From Algoriphagus terrigena DSM 22685 (GTDB lineage Bacteria; Bacteroidota; Bacteroidia; Cytophagales; Cyclobacteriaceae): DNA of 64,000 bases. The DNA lies in NCBI RefSeq assembly GCF_000429445.1, contig NZ_KE386904.1, positions 62,001-126,000 on the forward strand, written 5' to 3'. Positions 26,074-35,659 of the stretch are shown one piece after another; within the stretch, counting starts at the first letter, position 1, and every line of letters starts with the position of its first letter. A program made the translations under genes and the position numbers. The notes under the pieces were generated by a model, which ran no database searches, was not told the origin of the DNA, and worked only from the letters and a program-made list of their open reading frames with translations.

Positions 26074-26820
26074 GTGAACGCTTCTCAATTCCTTGATTTA
26101 ATTCAAAAAGCCGATCATCTGGAAAAGGCCGATTTGCTCCAGCTCAAGAAAGTGCAGGAGAATTTCCCCTATTTCCAAATTCCCCATGTGCTGGCGGCCC
26201 GGTATGATTTTCTGAAAAGCGGAGGAAAAAAGACTAAGACTCTTGCTCAGGCTGCGATCACCAGTCCCGATCGGATTTGGTTAAAAACACTGATCGAAAA
26301 GCCGGTTCCGGCAGATTTCAAACCTTTCGAAGATCAGGAAGACCTGCTTCCTGAAGATCGCGAAATCACGCAAGATCCTGCCAAAAGAACCGAATCGCTT
26401 AAAAACCTTGGCCTACAACTCAAGGGGATAAGTCCTGAGACGGAAGAGCAGGAGGTCGAAAAGCCCAAACGCCAAAGAAGACCCCCTCCCAAAGATGACC
26501 TTATAGAGACTATCAAACGGAAGGAAAAAAGGGAAATCGTCGATGCCAAGACCAAAGAGCAGATCGACCTGATCAAAGCCTTCAGCAAAAAGGACATCAA
26601 ACTGGCCACGATCAAGGAAATTGAGGCCAACCAGAACACTGAAAACCTCGCTGATTCCAGCACCAAACTTCACGACAACCTGATGTCTGAGTCATTTGCG
26701 AGGATTTTGATCAATCAGGGAAAAAAAGGGATGGCGAAGGAAATTTATGAGAAGCTGATTTTGAAGTTTCCCGAGAAAAGGGCTTACTTTGCGGACTTGA
26801 TTGAAAAACTGAAAGAATAA
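26074..26820 (+). CDS. Conserved Bacteroidota protein of unknown function (lptE-secG interval)
   Basis: 248 residues with a GTG start. It has an N-terminal helical region (LIQKADHLEKADLLQLKKV), a low-complexity acidic and basic middle (about 90-170, rich in Glu, Lys and Pro), and a C-terminal helical segment (ESFARILINQGKKGMAKEIYEKLI) resembling a single tetratricopeptide pair. No catalytic motif. Its place between lptE and secG, each about 10-30 bases away, suggests a role at the cell envelope. That is inference only. Confidence 0.6.
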   Translation: MNASQFLDLIQKADHLEKADLLQLKKVQENFPYFQIPHVLAARYDFLKSGGKKTKTLAQAAITSPDRIWLKTLIEKPVPADFKPFEDQEDLLPEDREITQDPAKRTESLKNLGLQLKGISPETEEQEVEKPKRQRRPPPKDDLIETIKRKEKREIVDAKTKEQIDLIKAFSKKDIKLATIKEIEANQNTENLADSSTKLHDNLMSESFARILINQGKKGMAKEIYEKLILKFPEKRAYFADLIEKLKE

Positions 26821-26830
26821 TTTAACTCAT

Positions 26831-27190
26831 ATGTTTATTGCATTAATTAGTATCATTTTGATTTTGGCGGTATTGCTGATCTTAGTAATCCTCGGCCAAA
26901 ACTCAAAAGGTGGAGCCGGAGCGGCTTTCGGAGGCAGTGCTTCCCAAATCATGGGCGTGACCAGAACTGGTAACGTATTGGAAAAAGCCACTTGGATCCT
27001 TGCGGTTTCAATCTTGGCTTTGTCTTTGGCGTCATCGGCGTTCTACACCAACAGCCAGCCAAACCAATTCTCATCTCCAAACATCGAAAGTGCCAAGCAG
27101 CAAGTAGTAGCTCCTGCATTTGGCGACGAGAGTCTCCTTCCAGCGGCAGACACCGCAGCAGCTCCTACAACAGATACTACAGGAAATTAA
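26831..27190 (+). CDS. secG: Preprotein translocase subunit SecG
   Basis: 119 residues with two transmembrane helices (about 4-22 and 54-76), separated by the conserved GQNSKGGAGAAFGG loop. A Ser/Pro/Ala/Thr-rich C-terminal tail is usual in this phylum. It is the small SecYEG subunit that helps SecA-driven export. It ends the miaB-secG gene run, and a strong terminator follows. Confidence 0.92.
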   Translation: MFIALISIILILAVLLILVILGQNSKGGAGAAFGGSASQIMGVTRTGNVLEKATWILAVSILALSLASSAFYTNSQPNQFSSPNIESAKQQVVAPAFGDESLLPAADTAAAPTTDTTGN

Positions 27191-27208
27191 TCTCTACGAG
27201 ATCTCATC

Positions 27209-27237
27209 AAAATCCCGCTTTTGGCGGGATTTTTTTG
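27209..27237 (+). terminator. Terminator of the miaB-secG gene run
   Basis: Stem ATCCCGC / GCGGGAT (27212-27218 and 27224-27230) with loop TTTTG and a seven-T run. Confidence 0.85.
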
Positions 27238-27359
27238 CTCTGATGATTCGTTTGAGTTGCTTTTGCTAGACCTACAGACTTGGATTCCAAAAGGATCCAT
27301 CAGCTAAACCGCCGAGTCCGGTCCAAAGCTGAAGGCTTGAAAGTGCTGCGACCCTCGCC

Positions 27360-28985
27360 TTATTTCACTTCAAACGTGGCATATTCTTCCTTCACTTTTC
27401 CGGAAGAATCGCGGGTTTTGACTTTGACTTGAAATACGCCTTTTACCAAAGGAGCTGTCACAGACCAGGAATTGTCTTGGGTGAGACTCTCCGAAGCCGG
27501 TGACCAATACAAAATAGTCCTCCAGTCCATGATCCCGCTCTCCTGAGTAGCTGGACCAAACAGCGTGTTGTGCTCAGTCACCGGCGGCTGTATCCCGGGA
27601 TACGGCACATAGACCGCATTGGTAGGAAGCGGAAAGCCTCCAAAATCGTTTTGAAACGAGCTGAAGCTGACCACACCGGGATAGATTTCTTCGTTGAGAA
27701 AAAACGGCCGGCTGAGGATTTCCATTTTCTCGAATTTCGCAGGATTGAATCCCAGCAAAAAACCCGCGTCAAATACCGGCATTGCGTCTACCAGCAGGAG
27801 CGGATTTTCGGTAAATGACCTGTTCTGTAGCACATTCAGCACCCGCAGCTCCTTATTTTTTTCTCTCGTTCTCACCGAGACTTCCGGCACATATTCCTTG
27901 ATATGCGTCTCCACATCCTCGAAACGGTTATAGTCATCCAGGATAAAAGTACGGTCTTCCACAAACCCAGTGACGACGGGTATCGGCTCGTTCTGAAATT
28001 CCTGCACGAAATACTCCTCAATCTCACCTCCCCGCAGCAATTCCTTGAGCAGTGGCTCGTCACTTGGACTGATCTGAAGTTTGGGAAACTGAAATCCCGT
28101 CCTGAATCTAGTTTGAGGGCTTGGAGAGATAATTTCGAAATCGTTCATGGGCTGGTTTTCCCGTCCCTGGGCAATGAGATAATCCCAGTGCCTGAGTCCC
28201 CCTGCATCAAAAAAGAGACTTCCATCTCCATCCGGCCGATCCGTAAACAAGGCGGATTTTTCTCCATGAAGTGAAAGATAGTAAAGTCCTGATATCGTAG
28301 AATCCTGGGCGTCACTCCTGATTTTAGCCTCGATGATATGGCCATAAAACTCCGGAACGACCTTTCTGGTTTCGATGCTTTCATAAATCTCCTTGGACGA
28401 AATCTTTCCCCCTTCGCTCAGAAAAGGGTTTGCAACCGCAACAGCCAGCTCCAACAAGCTGTCGGATCCACTGTAAGTTATTTCGAGTTGCCCGCCCGGT
28501 TGAACGCTTTTTGAAGAAACAGAAAGCAACGGCGAGTCAGGTTCTTGATCTGGATTTTCGTTCCGATCCGCGACCACTTCCGGGGGGATTCTCGGATTGA
28601 AGACCGTGACAAACTCCTGCACCAGCCCCTCCTCCAAGTTTTGAAATGGACTGACCCGGGTAAAAACGCGAAGCAGATACTGGTCAGACGGCAAGTCATC
28701 CGGTAGTTGCAAGAAGTTGAAAGCCAGTCCAGATTCAAGAGGGACTTTAGCCAAGGCGACAGATTCTCCGTATCGATTCCAAAGCTCCGCATAGCCGATC
28801 CGGGAATTCGCGGCACCAGCTAGGCTCTCAACTTGGATAGACAGCCAGATTTTTTCTCCGGTAAAATAGATGGTCTTCGGAATGGCAAAGCCAACCCGTT
28901 CTTCATACTCAGGATTGGTCTGACCAAAGCCTTCTCCAACGAATGAAAGCAGAACCAAGACGAACGCTAGTTTTAGATGCTTCAT
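27360..28985 (-). CDS. Secreted macroglobulin-like outer-membrane-associated protein
   Basis: 541 residues from ATG 28985; the start four codons earlier would overlap the previous gene. The signal peptide ends near GFGQ. The first ~120 residues resemble the MG2-type beta-sandwich (YFTGEKIWLSIQV, then LPSDQYLLRVFTR), and the region near residues 405-440 resembles a TonB plug fragment (VDAMPVFDAGFLLGFNPAKFEKMEIL). Such proteins accompany TonB/DUF4249 systems in Bacteroidota but have no proven role. It follows the DUF4249 gene by eight bases and is the last operon gene. Confidence 0.65.
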   Translation of the reverse strand: MKHLKLAFVLVLLSFVGEGFGQTNPEYEERVGFAIPKTIYFTGEKIWLSIQVESLAGAANSRIGYAELWNRYGESVALAKVPLESGLAFNFLQLPDDLPSDQYLLRVFTRVSPFQNLEEGLVQEFVTVFNPRIPPEVVADRNENPDQEPDSPLLSVSSKSVQPGGQLEITYSGSDSLLELAVAVANPFLSEGGKISSKEIYESIETRKVVPEFYGHIIEAKIRSDAQDSTISGLYYLSLHGEKSALFTDRPDGDGSLFFDAGGLRHWDYLIAQGRENQPMNDFEIISPSPQTRFRTGFQFPKLQISPSDEPLLKELLRGGEIEEYFVQEFQNEPIPVVTGFVEDRTFILDDYNRFEDVETHIKEYVPEVSVRTREKNKELRVLNVLQNRSFTENPLLLVDAMPVFDAGFLLGFNPAKFEKMEILSRPFFLNEEIYPGVVSFSSFQNDFGGFPLPTNAVYVPYPGIQPPVTEHNTLFGPATQESGIMDWRTILYWSPASESLTQDNSWSVTAPLVKGVFQVKVKTRDSSGKVKEEYATFEVK

Positions 28986-28993
28986 AGTCAATC

Positions 28994-30139
28994 TCACCAG
29001 AAATCAGGTCTTACATTGGTTCCTCTGAGCGTACAGTCCACGCATCGTCTCAGAGCCGAGCGGTATCCGATGATCACGCTGTTCGCAAAGACTGCCATCG
29101 CGGGGAATTTAATCCCAGTCGCAAACCGCTCTTCAAAACCTGCTGCGGAAACTGTATCCGCATCCAGTTCACAATCAAAATAGGCGCTGAGATCATTGGT
29201 CCAGGGACTGACCTCCTGTACACCGATAAACAACCTGCGCTGCGAGATCACACCCAAGCTCACATGTCCGATGACAGCCCTTTCGGGATCCTGATCATTG
29301 GTAATATTACCGGAAATATTGGAAGGCATCGGGCTGAAAATCGTCCCGATGTCGTCTGTGTTTTGCCGCATGATCTCCCAAAACTCGGCCGCCTCCGGTG
29401 AAAGCGCCATCTGAGAAACCAAGATGCTGTACCGGGTCGAGAGCCGCTCGTCTCCCGGTACGATCCGGGTGATCGGCTTCTTGAAGATTACATTTTCATC
29501 AAAATTTGATGAAGTCTCCAAGATGAGATCCGGACTCACCAGGGTCCGGTAGCAAAGGTAGATTGTCTCCTCAGGGATGCGCGTATCGACCTCATTGGTC
29601 TCTGCCCGATAGATATAAGGGGAGACAAATTTTGGTGAGAAGGAATAAGTCTCAGAGAACGTCCAGATGAAATCGTCTATTTCGCGAGAGCCCCTCGTGG
29701 TAATGTATATCTCCACTCCGCGCGCATCTTTCTCAAAATTGATATCCTCAATCTCAGTGGAAACCAGGGGACGCAGGAGGTCGGAAGTGTAGCTTTCAGC
29801 CCCTCCAAAAGCTATCTTGAGCTGATAGGTATCATCTTCGGCAACATCCTGCTCAAAAAGGTAATAACCATTCCCCTGATCCAGTAAGTCATATTGCTGA
29901 CCCGAAGAGCTCTCCAGATAGACATCTGCTCCCACTGCCGGAGTCGATCCCGGGCCGAGATTGTCTCCATAGATTCTTCGTGTATATCCAAGGTACAACT
30001 CGCTGGGCTTGCCTTCGGTATCCAAATAGCCCTCCACCGTCAAAACACGCAGATTTTCCTGGGATAGATCCGGTTCAAAAGGTTCTTTGCAAGCAAAGAC
30101 CGCAAAGCCAAGAAGGATGAAAATGGCTCCCTTTTTCAT
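28994..30139 (-). CDS. DUF4249 lipoprotein
   Basis: 381 residues. The signal ends GFAVFACKEPFEPD, giving a lipidated Cys followed by acidic residues, which suits surface exposure in this phylum. The body has the family's early VEGYLDTEGKPSELYLGYTR beta-strands and a late segment with several cysteines (FDCELDADTVSAA, RRCVDCTLRG). DUF4249 proteins are paired with STN-type TonB receptors and are probably substrate-binding or lid proteins. Dispersed element R3 lies directly in front of its start, although it is transcribed after the TonB gene. Confidence 0.85.
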   Translation of the reverse strand: MKKGAIFILLGFAVFACKEPFEPDLSQENLRVLTVEGYLDTEGKPSELYLGYTRRIYGDNLGPGSTPAVGADVYLESSSGQQYDLLDQGNGYYLFEQDVAEDDTYQLKIAFGGAESYTSDLLRPLVSTEIEDINFEKDARGVEIYITTRGSREIDDFIWTFSETYSFSPKFVSPYIYRAETNEVDTRIPEETIYLCYRTLVSPDLILETSSNFDENVIFKKPITRIVPGDERLSTRYSILVSQMALSPEAAEFWEIMRQNTDDIGTIFSPMPSNISGNITNDQDPERAVIGHVSLGVISQRRLFIGVQEVSPWTNDLSAYFDCELDADTVSAAGFEERFATGIKFPAMAVFANSVIIGYRSALRRCVDCTLRGTNVRPDFW

Positions 30140-30262
30140 CGGTTTAAAATTTGATTTGCAACAGTCAGATAGCCTGTCCCGTCCGCCGCGGCGGATCGGG
30201 AGAATCTCGCATGGTTGATTATCATCCTAGGTTGTGACTTTTTAGTCATGCTCGATTTCATT
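30140..30262 (-). repeat. Dispersed 5' leader element, copy R3 (palindrome form)
   Basis: Lies in the 121 bases between the TonB-receptor stop and the DUF4249 start. The GC palindrome is CCCGTCCGCCG / CGGCGGATCGGG (30178-30200, one base short), followed by AGAATCTCGCATGG and, at the far end, TCATGCTCGATTTCATTAA (30245-30263). The blocks appear in the same order as in R1 and R2. Here the element is internal to an operon, so it adds a leader to an internal gene. Confidence 0.7.
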
Positions 30263-32990
30263 AAAATCTGAAATTATAAGTGATAAAAGGAATCGGTCGC
30301 GCAAAGATGGAAAGCTGGTAGCCCCGCAACTGACCGGCCTCAGGAATGAAATAAACCGAATAGGGGTTGGTCCTGCCCAACAGATTGTACACGCCAAGAG
30401 ACCAAGAGGAATGCGCCAGTTTCTTGACCTTATGGCTTCCCTCCAGGTTTAGGCTAAAATCTATCCGGAAATAGTCCGGAATCCGGTAGGAATTGCGATC
30501 AGTGTAATAGACCCGCTCCGAGCCACCGTAGTCAAACTCCGCCGCCGGCAAAGTAATCGGTCTTCCCGTGCTGTAGTTCAGGTTTAGCGTGGTGTTGATT
30601 CGCTTCGAAAACTCATAGTTGGTCACCAACACCAGGTTATGTGGCTGGTCATAATTACTGGAGTACTCCTTGCCTTTGTTGATCTTCTCGACGCTCGGCT
30701 GATCCGAGGTCTTGAGCAGTGACCTGCTGTAGGTGTACGCCAGTGAACCCTTGAATTGCCCTTCGCTTTTCTTGAGCAAAATCTCAGCGCCATAGGCCCT
30801 GCCGTCTGTGTTGAGCGCATCTTGCTCTAGGTCCTCATTGAGAATGATTGACGCGCCGGACCGATAGTCCAGCAGGTTTTCCATCTTTCGATAGAACAAT
30901 TCGGTGGAAAACTCCACGGCACCTTTGAAGATCGTACGGAAATACCCAACAGAAGCCTGTTGCCCCAGTTGCGGAGCAAGGTACAAGTCACTGAGCTTCC
31001 AGCTGTCCGTCGGAGTGATCACCGAACTGTTGGACAGCAGGTGGATATTTTGGCGCATGGTGTTGATGCCAAATTTGAGCGAGGAAGTCTTGCTCAGATT
31101 ATAGCGTCCGCCCAGGCGAAACTCTGGACCCTGATAGGTCTTTACAACTTCGCCTTTCTCAAAATTTACTTCCCCGGTAACGTTACCCGGCGTGTATGGA
31201 AGACCTTCTGTGTAGGTTTTGAACTGGGCAGGACCCAAAAGCTGGTAAACCATATACCGCATCCCAAACGTAAAAGCCAAGTTGTCATTGACTTGGAACT
31301 CGTCTCCGACAAAAAGCGAAAACTCCCGTCCCACTTCCTCATCGAGTTGTCTGTCCGTCACGATGGATTCTGCTCCAAATGGACTCATGTGGCCGGGATT
31401 GAGCGTGTATTGGATTCCCTGAAAGCCAAAGTCAAAGATGTGTTCTCCTTTTCGGTATTCGAAGTCAGTTCTCAGTTGGAGCTGCTCGATGTCAAAACCG
31501 TAATTGAAAGAATTGAGCGGATTGTCCAGTCCTTCGATGTTGAACTTATAAGTGTCCCGCCCCACGGTGATTTTTCCCTCCAGCTGTTCGTTGAAATACC
31601 GTTTCCAGCTAAGCGCCAAGTTTACATTTTGATAGGAATAGGACGTATCCGGATCGAAGCGAAACTTATCCGAACTCATGTAGCTGGTGAATTCCAGGGT
31701 ATTTTTCTCATTTACCCGGTGCTGAATATTCGCATTCCAATCGTAGAACGAAACTTGGCTACCGGATAGCTCGGCGTTTTCCTCGAGCAGATCCAAAGCC
31801 CAATTGGAATACGTCGTCCGTCCTCCGACGATGAAAGTGGTATTTTTGCCAATCGGTCCATCCAGACTCAGCCGACTCGTCAAGATACCGATTCCTCCGG
31901 ATCCCCCGATCTTTTCAGCTCTTCCAAACTTCGGTTCGATTGCTAAGACTGACGAAAGTCGTCCTCCATATTTCACCGGCACGGTACCTTTGTGAAGCTC
32001 CACTCCTGACACCATATCGGCGTTGAAGGCAGAGAAAAAGCCAAACACGTGTGACGGGTTGAAGACCGTAGATTGGCCGTAGAGAATCAAGTTTTGGTCT
32101 GCCGAACCTCCACGTACGTTGAATCCGACCGTGGCTTCTCCTGCGGTGTTGACACCCGGCACGGTCAGAATACCTCTCAGCACATCGACTTCACCCATGA
32201 CAGAGGGCAGGCGCTTTACTTCCGCGATGCTGAGCGACTGGACGCCCATCTCGAGTTTGTTGACATTCGACAAGGCGCCAGAGCTCACCACCACTTCGTC
32301 GAGAGACAGGATACTTTCCTGGATTTCGATATTCAGCGTCCCGTCTCCGCGCAACTCAATATGCCGTCGCTCCTGATACCCACCGATATTTTGGACGTAG
32401 ATGGTATGGCGTCCCTTGTCTAGCGTGATCGCATATCTGCCTTGCGAATCTGTGACCACCTGCGTATAGTTGACCCGCTCGACGATCACGGCTCCTCCCA
32501 TTGGCTTGCCGGATTCCACGCTGGTGACCACTCCGCTGAGCGTGGCTTGCTTGGAAACCGTACTGTCCGAGGACCTTCCGATCACAAAGCGCTGATTTTT
32601 TGCAAATTCTCCCAGACCTTCTTGATTCTTGGCCGCGTCGGCATTTGGAAGGACATCGAAGTAAGTATCCGTGAAATCCAATGTCATCGGCTTTTCCTTG
32701 GTGACCCAAATCCTTTTCTCAGGGTCAATGGTGTAGAACAATCCCGATCCTGAAAAGACTTGGTTGAGCAAGGTCCGCAACTCGACATTTTGAGCCTGGA
32801 GATTGACTGTGAAGTTTTCGACATCTGCATCCCGATAGATAAAGCGGTAGCTCGTCTCTGATTCGATGGACTTTGCAAAACGCGCAAAAGGCATCTCCAT
32901 AAACATCCCGGAGATCTTGGCAGCTTCGTCCTGCGCCATCACGGGAAGGCTCACTAGAAAAAATAGCAGAAGTCCCAGCAATCGATTCAT
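30261..32990 (-). CDS. TonB-dependent receptor with N-terminal STN domain
   Basis: 909 residues with a signal peptide (LLLFFLVSLPVMAQ). An STN secretin/TonB short domain covers residues ~25-110 and an SusC-like carboxypeptidase-regulatory beta-sandwich ~145-225. A plug follows (LPSVMGEVDVLRGILTVPG, ~265-345), then a 22-strand-type barrel to the terminal aromatic residue (YNFRF). It imports a large substrate across the outer membrane using TonB. An STN domain normally signals to an anti-sigma FecR, yet no fecR or ECF sigma gene is here. It overlaps the upstream secreted protein gene by four bases. Confidence 0.92.
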   Translation of the reverse strand: MNRLLGLLLFFLVSLPVMAQDEAAKISGMFMEMPFARFAKSIESETSYRFIYRDADVENFTVNLQAQNVELRTLLNQVFSGSGLFYTIDPEKRIWVTKEKPMTLDFTDTYFDVLPNADAAKNQEGLGEFAKNQRFVIGRSSDSTVSKQATLSGVVTSVESGKPMGGAVIVERVNYTQVVTDSQGRYAITLDKGRHTIYVQNIGGYQERRHIELRGDGTLNIEIQESILSLDEVVVSSGALSNVNKLEMGVQSLSIAEVKRLPSVMGEVDVLRGILTVPGVNTAGEATVGFNVRGGSADQNLILYGQSTVFNPSHVFGFFSAFNADMVSGVELHKGTVPVKYGGRLSSVLAIEPKFGRAEKIGGSGGIGILTSRLSLDGPIGKNTTFIVGGRTTYSNWALDLLEENAELSGSQVSFYDWNANIQHRVNEKNTLEFTSYMSSDKFRFDPDTSYSYQNVNLALSWKRYFNEQLEGKITVGRDTYKFNIEGLDNPLNSFNYGFDIEQLQLRTDFEYRKGEHIFDFGFQGIQYTLNPGHMSPFGAESIVTDRQLDEEVGREFSLFVGDEFQVNDNLAFTFGMRYMVYQLLGPAQFKTYTEGLPYTPGNVTGEVNFEKGEVVKTYQGPEFRLGGRYNLSKTSSLKFGINTMRQNIHLLSNSSVITPTDSWKLSDLYLAPQLGQQASVGYFRTIFKGAVEFSTELFYRKMENLLDYRSGASIILNEDLEQDALNTDGRAYGAEILLKKSEGQFKGSLAYTYSRSLLKTSDQPSVEKINKGKEYSSNYDQPHNLVLVTNYEFSKRINTTLNLNYSTGRPITLPAAEFDYGGSERVYYTDRNSYRIPDYFRIDFSLNLEGSHKVKKLAHSSWSLGVYNLLGRTNPYSVYFIPEAGQLRGYQLSIFARPIPFITYNFRF

Positions 32991-33721
32991 CTTTCTGGAA
33001 ATCCTTTAAAATCGCCACCTGTACTTTCTTTCAACTGAAGAAGTTCCAAAAGAAACCTTTCCGGATCCTTTTTGAAAACGATCCCTTTTCCACTGAAATG
33101 ACTGTTTACCTCCTTATTGGATAGGCTAAGGGCAAGAGCACTTTCCTTTTTGCTGCCCGCTTTCCAAAACTCTCCTTTAAACCAAAAAAAGTAGTCCTGC
33201 CCGACTTGGAATTCCCGGGTGATGAGCCCGGTTTCATTGACGGATTCGACATTACGGTAGTGCTTTTTGAGCAGCTTTGGCTCTCCGTCCGCGATCAGCT
33301 GATAAAATCCGTGATGATGCTTGCCATAGCCGGGATTGGAATCGATTCTAATGAACGTAGCACCATCGCTAAACACAAACTTTTCGATTTTTTCCGCCTT
33401 GATCAGGATTTTTTGATTGTAGATGGGATGAAAAGTCACCACTTCATCAGCCCACGCATCATAAAGTAACTGGACCTTGGAGTACCGCAGGCCATTGACC
33501 CAAATCTCACCAAAGTCAAATTGCCGGGACTCATAAAAAGGCGTACCAAGGTAATTGGCAGGTGCATCCGCATATTGGCCTCCAGTTACCACCTCCTGAA
33601 ACAAAGGCAGCGTCTGCTGATACCAAGCCAAAAGCTCGGGACTCAATTCTGTCCGTTGTCCAAGGGATTCATTGGAGTAAAAACAAATCAGAATCAGGAC
33701 AAAAAAAAGGACTCGAATCAT
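32987..33721 (-). CDS. Secreted protein of unknown function at the head of the TonB operon
   Basis: 244 residues with a signal peptide (FFVLILICFYSNESLGQ). No motif that I can name. The middle is beta-rich with aromatic positions (WVNGLRYSKVQLLYDAW) and a HHHG stretch. Its stop overlaps the TonB receptor ATG, so it is translationally coupled to it and probably acts with it, perhaps on the periplasmic face. Confidence 0.6.
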   Translation of the reverse strand: MIRVLFFVLILICFYSNESLGQRTELSPELLAWYQQTLPLFQEVVTGGQYADAPANYLGTPFYESRQFDFGEIWVNGLRYSKVQLLYDAWADEVVTFHPIYNQKILIKAEKIEKFVFSDGATFIRIDSNPGYGKHHHGFYQLIADGEPKLLKKHYRNVESVNETGLITREFQVGQDYFFWFKGEFWKAGSKKESALALSLSNKEVNSHFSGKGIVFKKDPERFLLELLQLKESTGGDFKGFPER

Positions 33722-34042
33722 CGGTTATTGTGGGCAGAACACCAATTACCGGGAAAAATGGCTCTTTTTCAACAGCTTGGTCGGCATTCTGGATAAGCGG
33801 CAGATATTGGAAATGAATGGATTACGGGCTCAAATGCGATTTGCCTTCCAAAATAACGGACTTCCATCCTACGTAACTGAAAGTCAATGTCTGGAATTTA
33901 TTGTAAAAACGGCTGTCGTTCAAGATTTAACAGGTCCGGCTTTGGTTTCTCATTTTGCTCAGTTCCAGTCGGAAAATGCACAAAACAGCCTGCAAATTTT
34001 GGTGGAGAAATTCTGTATTTTGGTCACCAAACCACCCTTGCT
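33722..34042. other. Intergenic region between divergent TonB operon and beta-lactamase-like gene
   Basis: 321 bases with no convincing gene. An 84-91 codon overlapping frame pair at the left edge has no family character. I find no perfect TTTG-N19-TAnnTTTG pair in either direction. The sequence just before the 34043 start has TATTTTGG, one base short of the -7 form. Confidence 0.5.
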
Positions 34043-35080
34043 ATGAAATTTTGTGCCACGATTGTCAGCGTATTTTGGATAAGCCTTGGCTCGAGTTTAG
34101 CCCAAAGCCAAGCCTTGCCCGATGCAATCACCGAAATCATAAAAGAAGCGGAGATTCCGGGGATTTCCTACACATCTCTTGAGGCGGGAAAGCTAACGAA
34201 CAGCGTTGCATTGGGTCAAGCAAACAAAAGCGGCAAATTGCTGGATAAAGAAACGGTCTTCTCTGCGGCTTCCCTGAGCAAACCGATTTTTGCCTACTTG
34301 GTCATGCAATTGGTGGACGAAGGCATTTTGACACTGGACGCGCCCCTGTCCAGCTACTACACTTATGCTGATATCGAGGACGAGCCACATTCTAAACTGG
34401 TCACTGCAAAAATGGTTCTCAGCCACACCAGCGGACTTCCCAATTGGAGATCGGGTAAACTCAGATTCAAATACGCCCCAGGTGAGCGGTTCAGCTATTC
34501 GGGTGAGGGCTATGTTTGGCTTCAGCGAGTAGTCGAGCATCTGAAAGGCAGGTCGCTGGAAGAATTGGCGCAAGAATACGTCTTTGTTCCTTTGGGAATG
34601 ACGCGCTCCAGCTACGTGTTTCTGGAGGAATTTGAGGAAAATCACAGTCTATCTTTCAAAAAGGACGGAAAGCAGCAATCCAAAAACAAGATCCAAACCG
34701 GAAATGCCGCCGCCTCTTTGCAGACGACCTCCTATGATTTCGGACTGTTTCTGGAGGCACTTCTTGCAGGAAGGCGTATCAGCCCCAAACTACAGGAGTT
34801 GATGTTCAGTCCTTTTGTCCCAGTTGAACCTAAGGAAGGAATAAAGCAGGAACTTTATTGGGGGTTGGGAGTTGGAATCCAGCAAACGACTGCTGGGAAG
34901 CAAATCTTCCAATGGGGCGACAACTATACATTCAGAGGCTTTTTCGCCGCCAACCTGGAGACCGGAAATCCGGTGGTCTACTTGACAAACAGCGAAAACG
35001 GGCTGAAACCAGTCCGGGAACTCGTGGCCTTAGCGCTATCCGATCCACAACCCGCCTGCGACTGGTTGGACTACAAGTGA
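34043..35080 (+). CDS. Exported serine hydrolase, beta-lactamase/class C esterase fold
   Basis: 345 residues from the ATG at 34043, where a signal peptide (MKFCATIVSVFWISLGSSLA) begins; the longer upstream frame is not protein-like. The SxxK motif is SLSK in FSAASLSKPIFAYL. A YSG triad (FSYSGEGYVWLQ) stands for the second motif, as in many esterases of this fold. The final motif region is QWGDNYTFRGF. It could be a D-Ala-D-Ala-like peptidase, an esterase or a distant beta-lactamase; the missing Y-x-N favours an esterase or peptidase. A terminator follows it. Confidence 0.8.
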   Translation: MKFCATIVSVFWISLGSSLAQSQALPDAITEIIKEAEIPGISYTSLEAGKLTNSVALGQANKSGKLLDKETVFSAASLSKPIFAYLVMQLVDEGILTLDAPLSSYYTYADIEDEPHSKLVTAKMVLSHTSGLPNWRSGKLRFKYAPGERFSYSGEGYVWLQRVVEHLKGRSLEELAQEYVFVPLGMTRSSYVFLEEFEENHSLSFKKDGKQQSKNKIQTGNAAASLQTTSYDFGLFLEALLAGRRISPKLQELMFSPFVPVEPKEGIKQELYWGLGVGIQQTTAGKQIFQWGDNYTFRGFFAANLETGNPVVYLTNSENGLKPVRELVALALSDPQPACDWLDYK

Positions 35081-35130
35081 CTATTTGTATTCATATCTTG
35101 GCAGTCATCCAAAGATGAGAAGCCTTACAA

Positions 35131-35171
35131 CAAAAGAAGGAACACCAATGATGCTCCTTCTTTTTTTTTTC
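35131..35171 (+). terminator. Terminator of the serine hydrolase gene
   Basis: Stem AAAGAAGGA / TCCTTCTTT (35133-35141, 35155-35163) with a 13-base loop and a long T run. Confidence 0.85.
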
Positions 35172-35220
35172 TTAGAGGATGCACAGCAATCGGCAGGCGT
35201 TTGCAGGCATGCCAGCTCCT

Positions 35221-35595
35221 TTACTTCGCCAGCTTCAGTTCCAGTTTGTTAGCATACACGTACGACACCGCCAAGACTCCCAAGAGTAAAACAGGCACTG
35301 CTGTCGCTGACAGCGTATCGTTTATGGAAATGTGAGCCAACGTAGCGGATACAAACGTCAGCGCAAATCCGAAATAAGCAAACTCTCTAACTAACCGGGG
35401 GAAAATCGGAATGATCAGGACGAGAGCTCCGACGATCTTAGCCACACCGAGTTCGACTCGAAAGAATTCCGGGAAACCCAGCGTGCTGATTGCGGCTTTG
35501 ATCTCTTCACTAGTGAGGTAGAGGAATCCGCTGAACAGCATCATAGCTGCAACGATTCCGGTGGTAGTCCAGTAGATAATTCGATTGGTCTTCAT
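35221..35595 (-). CDS. DoxX-family membrane protein
   Basis: 124 residues with four predicted helices and the DoxX outline (LYLTSEEIKAAISTLGFPEFFRVELGVAKIVGALVLIIP). DoxX/CatD-like proteins act in quinone or thiol-stress responses at the membrane, though mechanisms differ between species. It is divergent from an HxlR regulator across a palindrome-rich interval, which points to control by that regulator. Confidence 0.85.
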   Translation of the reverse strand: MKTNRIIYWTTTGIVAAMMLFSGFLYLTSEEIKAAISTLGFPEFFRVELGVAKIVGALVLIIPIFPRLVREFAYFGFALTFVSATLAHISINDTLSATAVPVLLLGVLAVSYVYANKLELKLAK

Positions 35596-35625
35596 AATTG
35601 AAAGCGTCTAGGTTTGTTTTCGGGT

Positions 35626-35633
35626 CAAAACTA
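35626..35633 (-). promoter_or_regulatory. -7 element of doxX
   Basis: On the minus strand the bases read TAGTTTTG, matching TAnnTTTG. The palindromic operator lies just upstream, over the -33 region, where a bound repressor would block polymerase. Confidence 0.5.
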
Positions 35634-35659
35634 GCTAAGTTTGCTATACATAAGTAAGT

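Noticed and set aside
30960..31769. 269-codon plus-strand frame inside the TonB receptor gene
   Set aside because: It is antisense to a complete, motif-rich TonB receptor, has no family character, and its composition follows the opposite strand's codon bias.
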